From contig NZ_CDME01000011.1 in NCBI RefSeq assembly GCF_000826545.1, forward strand, positions 832,001 to 896,000: 64,000 nt of DNA, in the 5' to 3' direction. Positions 35,946 to 45,219 of the stretch are shown piece by piece (positions within the stretch are counted from its first letter, which is position 1; the number at the start of each line of letters is the position of its first letter). Both the position numbers and the translations under genes were made by a program. This DNA is from Kibdelosporangium sp. MJ126-NF4. Its GTDB lineage: Bacteria; Actinomycetota; Actinomycetes; Mycobacteriales; Pseudonocardiaceae. The notes below the pieces were generated by a model. The model was given only the letters and a program-made list of their open reading frames with translations, was not told the DNA's origin and searched no databases.

Positions 35946-37141
35946 GTGCGCGCGCTGCGAGTTGTCGGGCTCGGAGAGGATGGCAAGACTGTCATCCTCG
36001 AAGACTCGATGCGTGGCGAGCGTTTCCAACTGCCTGCGGACGAGCGGCTGCGTGCGGCTGCCCGTGGCGACGTCACCAGACTCGGCCAGATCGAAATCGA
36101 GCTGGAGAGCCAGATGCGCCCACGTGAAATCCAGGCCCGCATTCGCGCGGGTGAGAACGTCGCACAGGTCGCTGAGGCGTCCGGTCTGCCCGAGGACAAG
36201 GTCGAGCGGTTCGCCTACCCGGTGCTGCTCGAACGCTCCCGCACAGCCGACCTGGCCCAGCGCGCCCACCCGGTCCGCGAGGACGGGCCGGACGTGCAGA
36301 CGCTCGGCGAGGTCTGCGCGCACGCGTTCGGCCTGCGCGGCCAGGAGTACTCCGAAGCGGTGTGGGACTCGTGGAAGAACGAGGAGAACAAGTGGGTCGT
36401 CCAGCTGCGCTGGACAGCGGGCCACTCGGACAACCACGCCCACTGGTCCTTCCACCCCGGAGCGCACGGCGGCACGGTCACCCCGCTCGACGACCACGCG
36501 CACGACCTGCTTGACCCAAACCCGAGCAGGTCGTTGCGGACTGTGCGGCCGGTGACCGAGCTGGCCAGGCAAGCGCTTGCGGTCGAGGCCCAGCAGCGTC
36601 CGCAGCCCGCCGCCGCGGACCCGGTGTACGCCGAGCCCGCGCCGGAACAGGCCCAGGCCTACCAGGCCCAGCCCCAGGCGCCAGCCCAGCCAGCCCCGGC
36701 CTACCAGGCTCCCGCCCAGCAGACCCCAGCCCACCAAGCCCCCGTCCACCAAGCCCAGCCCAACAAGCTCCGGCACAGCAAAGCCAGGCCCAGCCGACCC
36801 AGGCCGAGCCGGTGCACCAGCCCGCGCCGGAGCCCGCCCCTGTCCAGGCCCAGCCGCCCGCAGCGGCGGCCCAGGCCCCGCAGGCACCGGTCCCGCAGGC
36901 ACCTGCCCAGCCGGAGGAGCCGCCCGCGGCCGACCCCCAGCCGGTCGCGGAGCCTCCTGCGGCACAGTCGGAGCCCGCTCCGGCGGCGGAGACCAAGCCT
37001 GTGCAGGAGGAGCTGGTCCCGGAGCCGAAGCCGGACGCGGCCAAGGACAAGCCAGCGCCCCGGCGCGGCAAGAAGAAGAACCACCCGGTGGTGCCCGCCT
37101 GGGAGGACGTCCTGCTGGGCGTCCGCTCCAACCGGGGCTAA
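35946..37141 (+). pseudogene. sepH: Septation protein SepH with an apparent 1-base deletion
   Basis: Starts at GTG 35946 (GGGAGG upstream). The N-terminal region RALRVVGLGEDGKTVILED and the DUF3071/helix-turn-helix segment (RLGQIEIELESQMRPREIQARIRAGENVAQVAE) are characteristic of SepH, which binds FtsZ and promotes Z-ring assembly in actinobacteria. The frame then enters a Gln/Pro/Ala-rich linker. At 36759-36761 (CAG-CCC-AAC) the sensible reading moves to the -1 frame: QAPAQQSQAQPTQAEP continues there and ends RRGKKKNHPVVPAWEDVLLGVR at 37141. One missing C explains it. Unshifted, the protein ends at 37172 with an Arg/Ser-rich nonsense tail. Mutation, phase variation or assembly error cannot be separated here. 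Confidence 0.8.
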
Positions 37142-37147
37142 GGACAA

Positions 37148-37195
37148 CTTCGTGAGTGTTTCGGCCGGTTAGAACCGGCCGAAACACTCACGAGG
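37148..37195. terminator. 48-bp palindromic terminator, copy 3
   Basis: Same hairpin family, starting CTTCGTGAGTGTTTCGG; nearly perfect 23-bp arms and followed on the plus strand by six T residues, the clearest intrinsic-terminator form of the four. Between convergent sepH and the membrane protein gene. Confidence 0.9.
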
Positions 37196-37201
37196 TTTTT
37201 T

Positions 37202-38176
37202 CTAGCGCCAGACGGTCGTCGGCCAGGTCGAGCGGTCGGCGAGGTTCGGTGCGGGCTTGAGTTCGCTGGCGAGCATGTTGACCACCTGCGGCTCCGGCGC
37301 CCAGTCGGTGGAATGGGCGAACGCCATCAGGCCTGGGGCAACGTCCAGGAGGACAGCGGAGGAGTTCCCGGCCGCCGGATCGGACACGACGAGTTGACTG
37401 CCGTTGTAGCTCGTGTGGTTCTTGAGCAGGTTCGAGTCGTTCGGTTTCAGGCCCACTTCCACGGTCGCCCGGCCGGTTGGGCCGTTGTGCTTGAAGGTCA
37501 GCAGCGACTCGGCGGTGGCCGCTTTGACCCACATCGACACCAGCTCCACGCTGTCGTCACGTGGCAGCGTGAACGGCATGGACAACGGCCGGTCGGCGGG
37601 CTGTACGGCCTCGGCGACCTTGTGCAGCTTGTTCTGGATGTCAGGCAACTGCACGTCAGAACTGGCCTGAGCGACCACGCCGTTCGCCAGCCTCCACTGG
37701 AGCGTCGTGCGCTGTGTCCCGATCCAGTGGGCTGGTAGACCGTAGACGATTCCGGCTTCCTCCGCGGTCTCAGTGCTCACCGCGCGGTCTTCCCGGACCA
37801 CCTCGACCCGGACGGTTCCCGGGCCGTCGTCGGTCCGGCGCAGGGTGACGATCTGCATGTCGGGCCTGCTCTCGTACGAGTCGGGCGTGAACCCACCGGC
37901 CGTACCGACCGTGATCACTTGCCTGAACACGTCGAACGGGCCTTTCGCCGGAGCCACCGACTCCGGCATCGAGCCGATCGCGTTCACGGCGACACCGGCG
38001 AGCACCACGAGGCTCACCACCGCCGCGACGCTGGCGATCATCCGGTTCTTGACCGTACGGCGGCCGACACGTTTGGCCTTGTCGATGTCCACGCCGGTCC
38101 GGATGTCCGGTTCGGCGTCACGCAACGGCGCGAGCAGCAGCAGGCCGTCGTCCTCGTTGCGATCCATGCTCGTCAC
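37202..38176 (-). CDS. Single-pass membrane protein, probable sigma-factor partner
   Basis: 324 residues, cytoplasmic N-terminus of about 45 residues, one membrane helix (MIASVAAVVSLVVLAGVAVNAIG, about 46-68) and a large extracytoplasmic domain without a recognised motif. The ATG overlaps the stop of the SigE-family gene by 4 bases, the usual place for a membrane-bound regulator of such sigma factors, but the N-terminal part lacks a HxxxCxxC zinc motif. Anti-sigma function is inference from position and topology. Alternative: a secreted-domain protein simply co-expressed. Confidence 0.7.
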   Translation of the reverse strand: MTSMDRNEDDGLLLLAPLRDAEPDIRTGVDIDKAKRVGRRTVKNRMIASVAAVVSLVVLAGVAVNAIGSMPESVAPAKGPFDVFRQVITVGTAGGFTPDSYESRPDMQIVTLRRTDDGPGTVRVEVVREDRAVSTETAEEAGIVYGLPAHWIGTQRTTLQWRLANGVVAQASSDVQLPDIQNKLHKVAEAVQPADRPLSMPFTLPRDDSVELVSMWVKAATAESLLTFKHNGPTGRATVEVGLKPNDSNLLKNHTSYNGSQLVVSDPAAGNSSAVLLDVAPGLMAFAHSTDWAPEPQVVNMLASELKPAPNLADRSTWPTTVWR

Positions 38177-38685
38177 CTCCCACCCAACAGGTTCAACGTG
38201 TGGTCACCCAGCTGTTTTCGGAGCGAGGCCAGTCCGTGCGAGGTCTGGCTCTTGACGTTGCCCGTCGAGCAGCCCAACGCGCTCGCGACCTCGGCAACGG
38301 ACATGTCGTAGAGGAACCGCAGCACCAGCACGGCCCGCTGTTTGGGCGGGACCCGCCGCAACGCGGTGTGCAGGACCTGCGTTGTTTCCACGTCCGATCC
38401 CTGCGGGGATGGGGCGTCGGGAGTCTCGTCGACCAGGCGGGTCCGGGAGAACCAGCTGGTGCGCTGCTCGTTCAGGAACGTCCGGACCACGATCGTCCGC
38501 ACGTAGGCGTCGAGGTTGTCGGCGGTGCGTGCCTTGCGCCAGTGCACGTACAACCTGGTGATCGCGGTCTGCACGATGTCGTCGGCACGATGGCTGTCCC
38601 CGCAGAGCAGGTAGGCGATCCTGCGTAGCGTGGGCAGCCGCGCCGTGACGTACTCGGTGTAGTGCTCCTCGTCGGATGCTCGCAC
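38173..38685 (-). CDS. RNA polymerase sigma factor, SigE family (ECF)
   Basis: 170 residues from GTG 38685, the standard size for the actinobacterial SigE family (SigE-like, not E. coli RpoE). Region 2: YTEYVTARLPTLRRIAYLLCGDSHRADDIVQTAITRLYVHW; region 4: LRRVPPKQRAVLVLRFLYDMSVAEVASALGCSTGNVKSQTSHGLASLRKQL. Upstream frame extension to 38817 is open but unconserved in look. Directs transcription of a small regulon, often stress-related. Coupled to the membrane protein gene. Confidence 0.88.
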   Translation of the reverse strand: MRASDEEHYTEYVTARLPTLRRIAYLLCGDSHRADDIVQTAITRLYVHWRKARTADNLDAYVRTIVVRTFLNEQRTSWFSRTRLVDETPDAPSPQGSDVETTQVLHTALRRVPPKQRAVLVLRFLYDMSVAEVASALGCSTGNVKSQTSHGLASLRKQLGDHTLNLLGGR

Positions 38686-38756
38686 AGCCCACCCCCTTCG
38701 CCTCGGAGACAGCGCCGGTATCGAGATCGGTTGTGTGACTCCGGTCACATGGACAG

Positions 38757-40457
38757 TCACGTGGGCCATGTCCAAACACCTCCACGGTAGCTCCCGGGAC
38801 CGAACAGCGCCTCGCACGCGTCGCGCAGCTGGTCCTGTCGTTCGTGTGGGCCGAGCACGACAACGCCTGCCCGCCAGAACCGCAGGTCCTGCTGGGCCTG
38901 TGCGCGCTCGGCGGGGCCGATGTCGCGGTGCTCACCGCGGGCGACCGCGTCGAGCAACCGGGACGTGGGCCGCTGCACCGCGCCGTAGTGGCCCTTGCGG
39001 TTCTTGCCACCCGGCCCGACGAAGTAGCCCTCGGCCAGCGCGAAGCCCATGCCCGAGTCGGCCTGCCAGTACAGCGGCAGCGAGTTGCCCGGACTGGCGA
39101 CTGGCACCGTCACCACCGACCGGTCCGGCCCGGCTTGGTCACGCCACATGTGCTCGGTGAAGTAGGCGGGTGTCTCGGGCCGTTCGATGACCTCCAACGG
39201 CGTCGGCGCGATCGGCAGCAGCACCGCGGCGAGCGTGCCGAACCACAGCAGGCGCAACGGGATGTGCGTCGCGTTGGCGGCGAGCGTGACGATTCGCTGG
39301 CACGCCATGGCAAGCAGGATGCCGATGACCGGGACGCACGCCATGGACATCCGCGAGCCCAGCAACGAGTCGAACAGCGGCAGCTGCGACACGAACACCC
39401 ACGGTCCGGGAATCGCGGTCTGTTCGCCGTCGACCGTGATCAGCCAGCCCAACGACAGCGCGGCCATCACCCCCGCGGTGATCACCAACGCCCGCGCGGC
39501 GGCCACCCGCCACAGCCAGATCGCCAGCACGACCACCAGAATCACCAGCGGCCAGCCGAAGAAGGCGTTCTCCTCGGTGGGGTTGATGGCGATCCGGCCC
39601 GCCGTCTCGGGATCACCCGCGATCGAGTAACTGCTGAACGCGGTCAACGTGGCCAGGTCGTTGCCCGCGCCGCCATGGCCCATGCTGCTGTAGCTCTGCG
39701 GCCCGAAGAACTGGCTCCACAACGGATACGCCACAAGGGGCAGCGTCACCAGCGCGGCGATGCCGACACCTTTCAGGAGGTGCGCGCTCAGCACCGACGG
39801 CCGGGCCATGGCGTAGACCACCAGCGCCGCGGCGGCGATCAGCAGCGGCTCCTCGCCGAGGAAGATTTGATACGCCACCAGCAAGCCAAGGATGAACCCG
39901 TTGCGCAGCAGGCTCCCGCCCCGCGCCAACATGATCACCCGGCCGACGATGAAGGGCAGCACGAACAGAGCGGTGAAGTTCGGGTGTGCGTTGGCGTGGG
40001 AGATCATCGGCGGCGCGAACGCGCAGAACGCGCCGCCGACCGCCGCCGCGGTCCGGCTGTCCACCAGATGCCGCGAAAGCACCCAGTACCAACCGGCGGC
40101 GCTCCCGGCGACACCCCCGGTGAGCACGACGGTCCATGTCGTCGTCGTGCCGAACAGCCAGGTCACCGGCGCGAGCGGGATCCCCAGTCCCAACATGGAC
40201 GTGTTGGCCATCATGTTCACGCCGAGCGGGTGGTTCTGCAGCGTGGTGAACAGCGCGTCGCCCGGCGACTTCGCCGCGACCGCGAAGAACCACTCGAACA
40301 TGTTCTGGTCCTGCATGCTGTTGTACAGGTAGCCGTGCCGCAGATCCGTCCACATGTCGATGTAGAGCAGGACGGCGGCCAGGACATAGCAGCCGATGAC
40401 GAACGCGTCCGTCACGTTCGGCCGAAGTCGCTTGGTTGTCGGGGTCAGCACCATCAC
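38757..40457 (-). CDS. Large polytopic membrane protein, GT-C-like
   Basis: 566 residues with about ten to twelve hydrophobic helices, an early DLRHGYLYNSMQDQNMFEWFF loop and a C-terminal soluble part of about 130 residues (AYFTEHMWRDQAGPDRSVVTVPVASPGNSLPLYWQADSGM). The organisation fits GT-C type glycosyltransferases or related wall/lipid glycan enzymes of actinobacteria, but no definite DxD-type motif or family signature can be pinned down, so I leave it as a membrane protein. The stop lies 71 bp upstream of the sigma factor start on the same strand. Confidence 0.65.
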   Translation of the reverse strand: MMVLTPTTKRLRPNVTDAFVIGCYVLAAVLLYIDMWTDLRHGYLYNSMQDQNMFEWFFAVAAKSPGDALFTTLQNHPLGVNMMANTSMLGLGIPLAPVTWLFGTTTTWTVVLTGGVAGSAAGWYWVLSRHLVDSRTAAAVGGAFCAFAPPMISHANAHPNFTALFVLPFIVGRVIMLARGGSLLRNGFILGLLVAYQIFLGEEPLLIAAAALVVYAMARPSVLSAHLLKGVGIAALVTLPLVAYPLWSQFFGPQSYSSMGHGGAGNDLATLTAFSSYSIAGDPETAGRIAINPTEENAFFGWPLVILVVVLAIWLWRVAAARALVITAGVMAALSLGWLITVDGEQTAIPGPWVFVSQLPLFDSLLGSRMSMACVPVIGILLAMACQRIVTLAANATHIPLRLLWFGTLAAVLLPIAPTPLEVIERPETPAYFTEHMWRDQAGPDRSVVTVPVASPGNSLPLYWQADSGMGFALAEGYFVGPGGKNRKGHYGAVQRPTSRLLDAVARGEHRDIGPAERAQAQQDLRFWRAGVVVLGPHERQDQLRDACEALFGPGSYRGGVWTWPT

Positions 40458-40633
40458 GACTGGGAGACATGCACGGCGCTCGGTCCGGTTGCATCGAGTT
40501 AATTTGCGGGCGATTTGACCTCGACTGTGCTTGAGGTCGCATCCTGGCGTTCACGAGCGGGAAATTCGGATGCACGTGCACGGCGTTGCTTTGTAACGTC
40601 GAAGGCTGGCATCGAGAAGTTTGGGGGCAAGTG

Positions 40634-42406
40634 ATGGACAAGGCGGAGCAACCGAGCTCGGCCTATCGATCCCTCTGGCGCCTGGGCCCGTACGCCCGGC
40701 CTTGGCGCCGCTACCTGGTACTCGCGATGGTCACGACGGTCTTCGCGATGGCCGCCGGTCTGACGATCCCGCTGATGATCCAGAACATCCTGGACGGTCC
40801 GATCGCCCGAGGCGAGACGACCGGCCTGATCTGGCCGGTGCTGGGAATCGCGTTGCTCGGTCTCACGGAGGCCGGGCTTTTCTACTGTCGCCGCAAGATG
40901 CTCGCCCGGCCGACAACGCACATCGAGGCGCAGATGCGCCGTGACCTCTACGCGCACCTGCAGCGGCTGCCGGTCGCGTTCCACGACCGCTGGCAGTCCG
41001 GGCAGTTGCTGTCCCGCGCGGTGGCTGACCTGTCCACTATCCGCGGGTTCTTCGCATTCGTCGGGATCTTCCTCGTCGTCAACAGCCTGACCCTGATCGG
41101 CGGGCTGGTCGTGCTGTTCACCCTCGACTTCTGGCTCGGGCTGATGGTGCTGCTCGCCGCGCTGCCGCTGATCGCGGTCTCCACGGTGTTCGAGCGCAAG
41201 TACAAGGTGGTCGCCCGGCTGGCGCAGGACCAGGACGGCGACCTGGCCACCACGGTCGAGGAGTCCGCGCTGGGCATCCGCGTGCTCAAGGCGTTCGGCC
41301 GCGGTCCGCACCTGGCCCGCAAGTTCACCGGTCAGGCCATGCTGTTGCGCGGTACCGAGTTGCGCAAAGTGCGGATCCAGTCCCTGTTGTGGGGCGCGAT
41401 CGTGCTCCTCCCGGAGATCGGCATCGCCGGTCAGCTGCTGGTCGGCACGTCCGGGATCGTCAACGGCACGATGACCGTCGGCACGCTGGTCGCCGCCGTG
41501 ACCGTCGCGGCGTACCTGCGGTGGCCGACGGACTCGATCGGCTGGCTGCTCGCCGAGACCAACCAGACGGCCGCGGCCGCGGACCGGTACTTCGAGGCGC
41601 TGGACTCGCCGGTCACCGTCGCCGACCCGGCCGACCCGACGCCACCGGCCGCCCCGGCCAATGGCCTGCTGCGGTTCGAGAACGTCCACTTCAGACATGC
41701 GGAGGGCGGCAAGGAGATCCTGCGCGGGGTGGACCTCGAAGTCCGGCCGGGCGAGACCGTCGCGCTCGTCGGCGCGACCGGCACGGGCAAGACCACGCTC
41801 ACCGCACTGGTGCCGCGACTGGCCGACGTGACCGAAGGCCGGATCACGGTCGACGGCGTGAACGTCGCCGACATGCGGCTGGCCGACCTGCGGACGCTGG
41901 TGTCGATGGCGTTCGAGGAGCCGGTCCTGTTCTCCGCCAGCGTGCGCGAGAACATCGCCCTGGGTTCAGTGGACGCGTCGGACGAGCAGGTCTGGGAGGC
42001 GCTGCGGATCGCGCAGGCCGACAGGTTCGTCGAGGCGTTGCCGTGGGGGCTGGACACCAGGATCGGTGAGCAGGGCCTGTCGTTGTCCGGTGGGCAACGA
42101 CAGCGGCTCGCGCTGGCCCGTGCCATCGTCGGCAGGCCGGAGATCCTGGTGCTGGACGACCCGCTGTCCGCTTTGGACGTACACACCGAGGCCGAGGTCG
42201 AGCGCGCGTTGCGGGAGGTGTTGTCCGGGGTGACCGCGCTCGTCGTGGCGCACCGGCCGAGCACGGTCCAGCTCGCCGACCGGGTCGCCATGCTGGCCGA
42301 CGGCCGGGTCGCCGCCGTCGGCACGCACTCGGAACTGCTGGCGGGCAACCCGGCGTACCGGAAACTGCTGTCCACTTTGGAGGAGAACGAGGAGGTGAAG
42401 GCATGA
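40634..42406 (+). CDS. ABC exporter half-transporter 1 (degenerate ATPase site)
   Basis: 590 residues from ATG 40634 (GGGGGC upstream). Type I exporter: six membrane helices in residues about 20-310, then the nucleotide-binding domain with Walker A GATGTGKTT, signature LSGGQRQRLALARA and Walker B LVLDDPLSALD. The residue after the Walker-B Asp is Asp, not the usual catalytic Glu, so this half contributes a degenerate site, as in asymmetric heterodimers. Partner is the overlapping downstream gene (ATGA). Exports drugs, lipids or peptides; substrate unknown. Confidence 0.9.
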   Translation: MDKAEQPSSAYRSLWRLGPYARPWRRYLVLAMVTTVFAMAAGLTIPLMIQNILDGPIARGETTGLIWPVLGIALLGLTEAGLFYCRRKMLARPTTHIEAQMRRDLYAHLQRLPVAFHDRWQSGQLLSRAVADLSTIRGFFAFVGIFLVVNSLTLIGGLVVLFTLDFWLGLMVLLAALPLIAVSTVFERKYKVVARLAQDQDGDLATTVEESALGIRVLKAFGRGPHLARKFTGQAMLLRGTELRKVRIQSLLWGAIVLLPEIGIAGQLLVGTSGIVNGTMTVGTLVAAVTVAAYLRWPTDSIGWLLAETNQTAAAADRYFEALDSPVTVADPADPTPPAAPANGLLRFENVHFRHAEGGKEILRGVDLEVRPGETVALVGATGTGKTTLTALVPRLADVTEGRITVDGVNVADMRLADLRTLVSMAFEEPVLFSASVRENIALGSVDASDEQVWEALRIAQADRFVEALPWGLDTRIGEQGLSLSGGQRQRLALARAIVGRPEILVLDDPLSALDVHTEAEVERALREVLSGVTALVVAHRPSTVQLADRVAMLADGRVAAVGTHSELLAGNPAYRKLLSTLEENEEVKA

Positions 42407-44223
42407 GTGCCGAGGATTCGTGGCGCGGTGTGGCCGCCGAGGAGGTCAGCGATCTCGACGCGCTCGTCGGCGCCAAGCTGCAGGCCCGGTCGCGCAGGCT
42501 GCTCGGTTCGCTCATCCGGCCGCACCTCCTGGTGGCGTCGGCCGCGCTGGCGCTGGTGGTCCTGCAGAACCTGGCGTCGCTGGCGGGCCCGTTGCTGATC
42601 GCCGCGGCGATCGACAACGGGATCCCGTCGGCGATCAGGGGCGACACCAGCGTCCTGGCCTGGTGCATCGGCGGGTACGCGGCCAGTTCGGTCGCCAACT
42701 CGCTGCTGCTGATGGCGTTCCTGCGGCTGTCCGCCCGGATCAGCCAGGACGTCCTGCTCGACCTGCGTGCGCGGCTCTTCCGGCACGTGCAGCGGCTTTC
42801 CCTGTCGTTCCACGAGTCCTACACGTCCGGCAAGGTCATCTCCCGGCTGACCGCGGACATGGAGTCGATCGGCAAGCTGCTGAAGGACGGCCTGGACAAC
42901 CTGCTCAACGCACTGCTGTCGCTGGCGTTCATCGGCACCCTGCTGCTCGTCCTCGACGTGCCGCTCGCGCTGGTCGTGATGGCCGGATTCGTCCCGCTGG
43001 TGCTGATGCTGCGCTGGTTCCGGCGCACGTCGGGCCGGGCGTACCGGAAGACGCGTGGCGCGATCGCCAAGGTGATCGTCCAGTTCGTCGAGACGATGAA
43101 CGGGATCCGCGCGGTGCAGGCGTTCCGCAGGGAGCGCCGCAACGAGTCCATCATGGACGCCGAGAACGTCAACTACCGGGACGCCAACTACGCGGCGATC
43201 AACGCGGTCGCGGTGTTCGCGGCGAGCGTGCGGTTCATCGGCAACCTGTCGCTGGCGATCGTGCTGGGCGTCGGTGCGTGGCGGGTCACCGGCGGCAACA
43301 TGGAACTCGGCGTGCTGACCGCGTTCACGCTGTACCTGCGTCGCTTCTACGACCCGCTGGACGAACTGGCGCAGGTGGCCAACTCCTACGCCTCGGCCAG
43401 CGCGGCACTGGAGAAGATCTCCGGTGTCCTCGAGGAGCGGCCGACGGTCGTCGAGGCCGTGCAGCCGACGCCACTGCCCTCGGGCGGCACCATCGAGTTC
43501 GACCAGGTGGAGTTCCGGTACAACGCGGACAGCCCCGTGGTGCTGCCGAGCTTCGACCTGACCATCCCCGCAGGTCAGACGGTCGCGCTCGTCGGCGCGA
43601 CCGGTGCGGGCAAGTCCACGATCGCCAAGCTGGTCGCCCGGTTCTACGACCCGTCGGCCGGGTCCGTGCGACTGTCCGGAGTGGATCTGCGGGACGCGTC
43701 CGACGTGGATCTGAGATCCAGGGTCGTCATGGTGACCCAGGAGAACTTCCTGTTCTCCGGGTCGGTCGCGGACAACATCGCGCTCGGCAGGCCCACGGCC
43801 ATGCGGGGCGAGATCGAGTCGGCGGCCGCCGCGGTCGGCGCACACGAGTTCATCGCGGCGCTGCCGGAGGGCTACGACACCGACGTCCGCAAGCGCGGTG
43901 GGCGACTTTCCGCTGGTCAACGCCAGCTGGTCGCGTTCGCCCGAGCGTTTCTGGCCGATCCTGCCGTGCTGGTGCTCGACGAGGCCACGTCCAGCCTCGA
44001 CGTGCCCGGCGAGCGGGCCGTGCAGGCGGCCCTGGAGACCGTGCTGACCGACCGGACCGCGTTGATCATCGCGCACCGGCTGTCGACCGTGCTGATCGCC
44101 GACCGTGTGCTGGTGGTCGAGGGCGGCCGGATCGTCGAGGACGGCTCCCCCGCCGACCTGGTCGCCGAGGGCCGTGGCGAGTTCGCCGCCCTGCACCGGG
44201 CCTGGCTGGAGTCCCTGGCCTGA
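42403..44223 (+). CDS. ABC exporter half-transporter 2 (canonical ATPase site)
   Basis: 606 residues, six membrane helices then an ATPase domain: Walker A GATGAGKST, signature LSAGQRQLVAFARA, Walker B LVLDEATSSLD with the catalytic Glu, H-loop IAHRLSTVL. N-terminal cytoplasmic extension of about 45 residues (SDLDALVGAKLQARSRRL). Forms a heterodimer with the preceding gene product. Transcription stops at the 48-bp hairpin that begins 12 bases after the stop codon. Confidence 0.92.
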   Translation: MSAEDSWRGVAAEEVSDLDALVGAKLQARSRRLLGSLIRPHLLVASAALALVVLQNLASLAGPLLIAAAIDNGIPSAIRGDTSVLAWCIGGYAASSVANSLLLMAFLRLSARISQDVLLDLRARLFRHVQRLSLSFHESYTSGKVISRLTADMESIGKLLKDGLDNLLNALLSLAFIGTLLLVLDVPLALVVMAGFVPLVLMLRWFRRTSGRAYRKTRGAIAKVIVQFVETMNGIRAVQAFRRERRNESIMDAENVNYRDANYAAINAVAVFAASVRFIGNLSLAIVLGVGAWRVTGGNMELGVLTAFTLYLRRFYDPLDELAQVANSYASASAALEKISGVLEERPTVVEAVQPTPLPSGGTIEFDQVEFRYNADSPVVLPSFDLTIPAGQTVALVGATGAGKSTIAKLVARFYDPSAGSVRLSGVDLRDASDVDLRSRVVMVTQENFLFSGSVADNIALGRPTAMRGEIESAAAAVGAHEFIAALPEGYDTDVRKRGGRLSAGQRQLVAFARAFLADPAVLVLDEATSSLDVPGERAVQAALETVLTDRTALIIAHRLSTVLIADRVLVVEGGRIVEDGSPADLVAEGRGEFAALHRAWLESLA

Positions 44224-44234
44224 CCCACAAAAGA

Positions 44235-44282
44235 CCTCGTGAGTGTTTAGGCCGGTTCTAACTCGCCTAAACACTCACGAGG
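44235..44282. terminator. 48-bp palindromic terminator, copy 4
   Basis: Arms start CCTCGTGAGTGTTTAGGCC. Where the other copies have a C-G pair this copy has A-T (TTTAGGC with GCCTAAA), a compensatory change that keeps the stem. Between convergent ABC exporter and CsbD genes. Confidence 0.88.
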
Positions 44283-44293
44283 GGTTTGCTGCG

Positions 44294-44479
44294 TTATTTG
44301 CCGAGCTTGTCCTTCACCTTGGCCGCGAGGCCGCTGACCGTGTCCTTGACGTCTTCCACAGCGTCCTCGAACTTCGCCTTGAGCTGGTCGGCCTTGCCCT
44401 CCTGGGCCATCTCCTCGTCGCCGGTCACCTTTCCCGCGGCTTCCTTGGCCTTACCGGTGATCTTGTCGTCCAGTGCCAT
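44294..44479 (-). CDS. CsbD-like stress protein
   Basis: 61 residues from ATG 44479 with GGGAGA upstream. Lys/Glu/Ala-rich helical protein starting DDKITGKAKEAAGKVTGDEEM, the CsbD signature; in Bacillus CsbD is a sigma-B-dependent stress protein of unknown mechanism. Soluble, probably cytoplasmic. Divergent from the ECF sigma factor and the Asp23 operon, so common stress control is plausible. Confidence 0.85.
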   Translation of the reverse strand: MALDDKITGKAKEAAGKVTGDEEMAQEGKADQLKAKFEDAVEDVKDTVSGLAAKVKDKLGK

Positions 44480-44637
44480 GGCTTCTCCCTTGGTCGCTTG
44501 TGCCCTCTTAGGACACTGACGCGACACGACCGTCACGCCCCGATCGGGGAGTAATCCGGGTGACAGCGCTCACCCGGACTGATGATGGCGACCGCGTGAC
44601 GTTTCGGCGCGAGCAGTGTCAGGGCAACTGTGAGGTC

Positions 44638-45219
44638 ATGTCGGAGGAGGAACGCGGGCGGATGGTGACACAGGCCGAGGTCGTCCTGGACGACGCCACA
44701 CTGGTGGCGCGGTCCAGGGACGGGGACACGCAGTCCTACGAGGCTCTCGTACGCCGCTACCAGGGGCCGATGTACCGGCTCGCGCTGCGCATGCTCGGCA
44801 GCAGCGGCGACGCCGAGGACGCGGTCCAGGAAGTGTTCCTCACGGCGTGGCGCAGGCTGCCGCAGTTGCAGGAGGACCGGGCCTTCGTCGGCTGGCTGTA
44901 CCGGACCACCACCAACCGCTGTCTGAACGTGATCCGCTCGCGACGGCCGCAGGCCGACGTCGAACTGGACGAGCACGAGTCGACCAACACTCGGACACGG
45001 CCGGAGCACGCGGCGGAAGTCAGCGAACAGATGACCGCGTTGGGTCATGCCCTGGCGGACCTCACCCCTGAACAAAGAGCCTGCTGGCTGCTGAGAGAAG
45101 TGCACGGTCGGTCATACGACGAGATCGCGCAGGCGCTCGGCACCACGACGCAGGCGGTGCGGGGGCGAATTGCCCGTGCCCGCGCGCAACTGGCGGAGGT
45201 GATGGCGCCATGGCGATGA
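44638..45219 (+). CDS. ECF sigma factor heading the Asp23-family operon
   Basis: 193 residues from ATG 44638; GTG/ATG alternatives inside the first 12 codons remain possible. Region 2: SYEALVRRYQGPMYRLALRMLGSSGDAEDAVQEVFLTAWRRL; region 4: LADLTPEQRACWLLREVHGRSYDEIAQALGTTTQAVRGRIARARAQL. It overlaps the next gene by 10 bases. The neighbour begins with a zinc-finger anti-sigma-type module, so the pair looks like a sigma/anti-sigma unit that controls an envelope-stress operon. Confidence 0.9.
   Translation: MSEEERGRMVTQAEVVLDDATLVARSRDGDTQSYEALVRRYQGPMYRLALRMLGSSGDAEDAVQEVFLTAWRRLPQLQEDRAFVGWLYRTTTNRCLNVIRSRRPQADVELDEHESTNTRTRPEHAAEVSEQMTALGHALADLTPEQRACWLLREVHGRSYDEIAQALGTTTQAVRGRIARARAQLAEVMAPWR

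Noticed and set aside
36755..36765. Programmed -1 frameshift as explanation of the sepH break
   Set aside because: No slippery heptamer of the usual X-XXY-YYZ type at the codon boundary, and the linker is simply restored by one additional C; kept as a minor possibility only.
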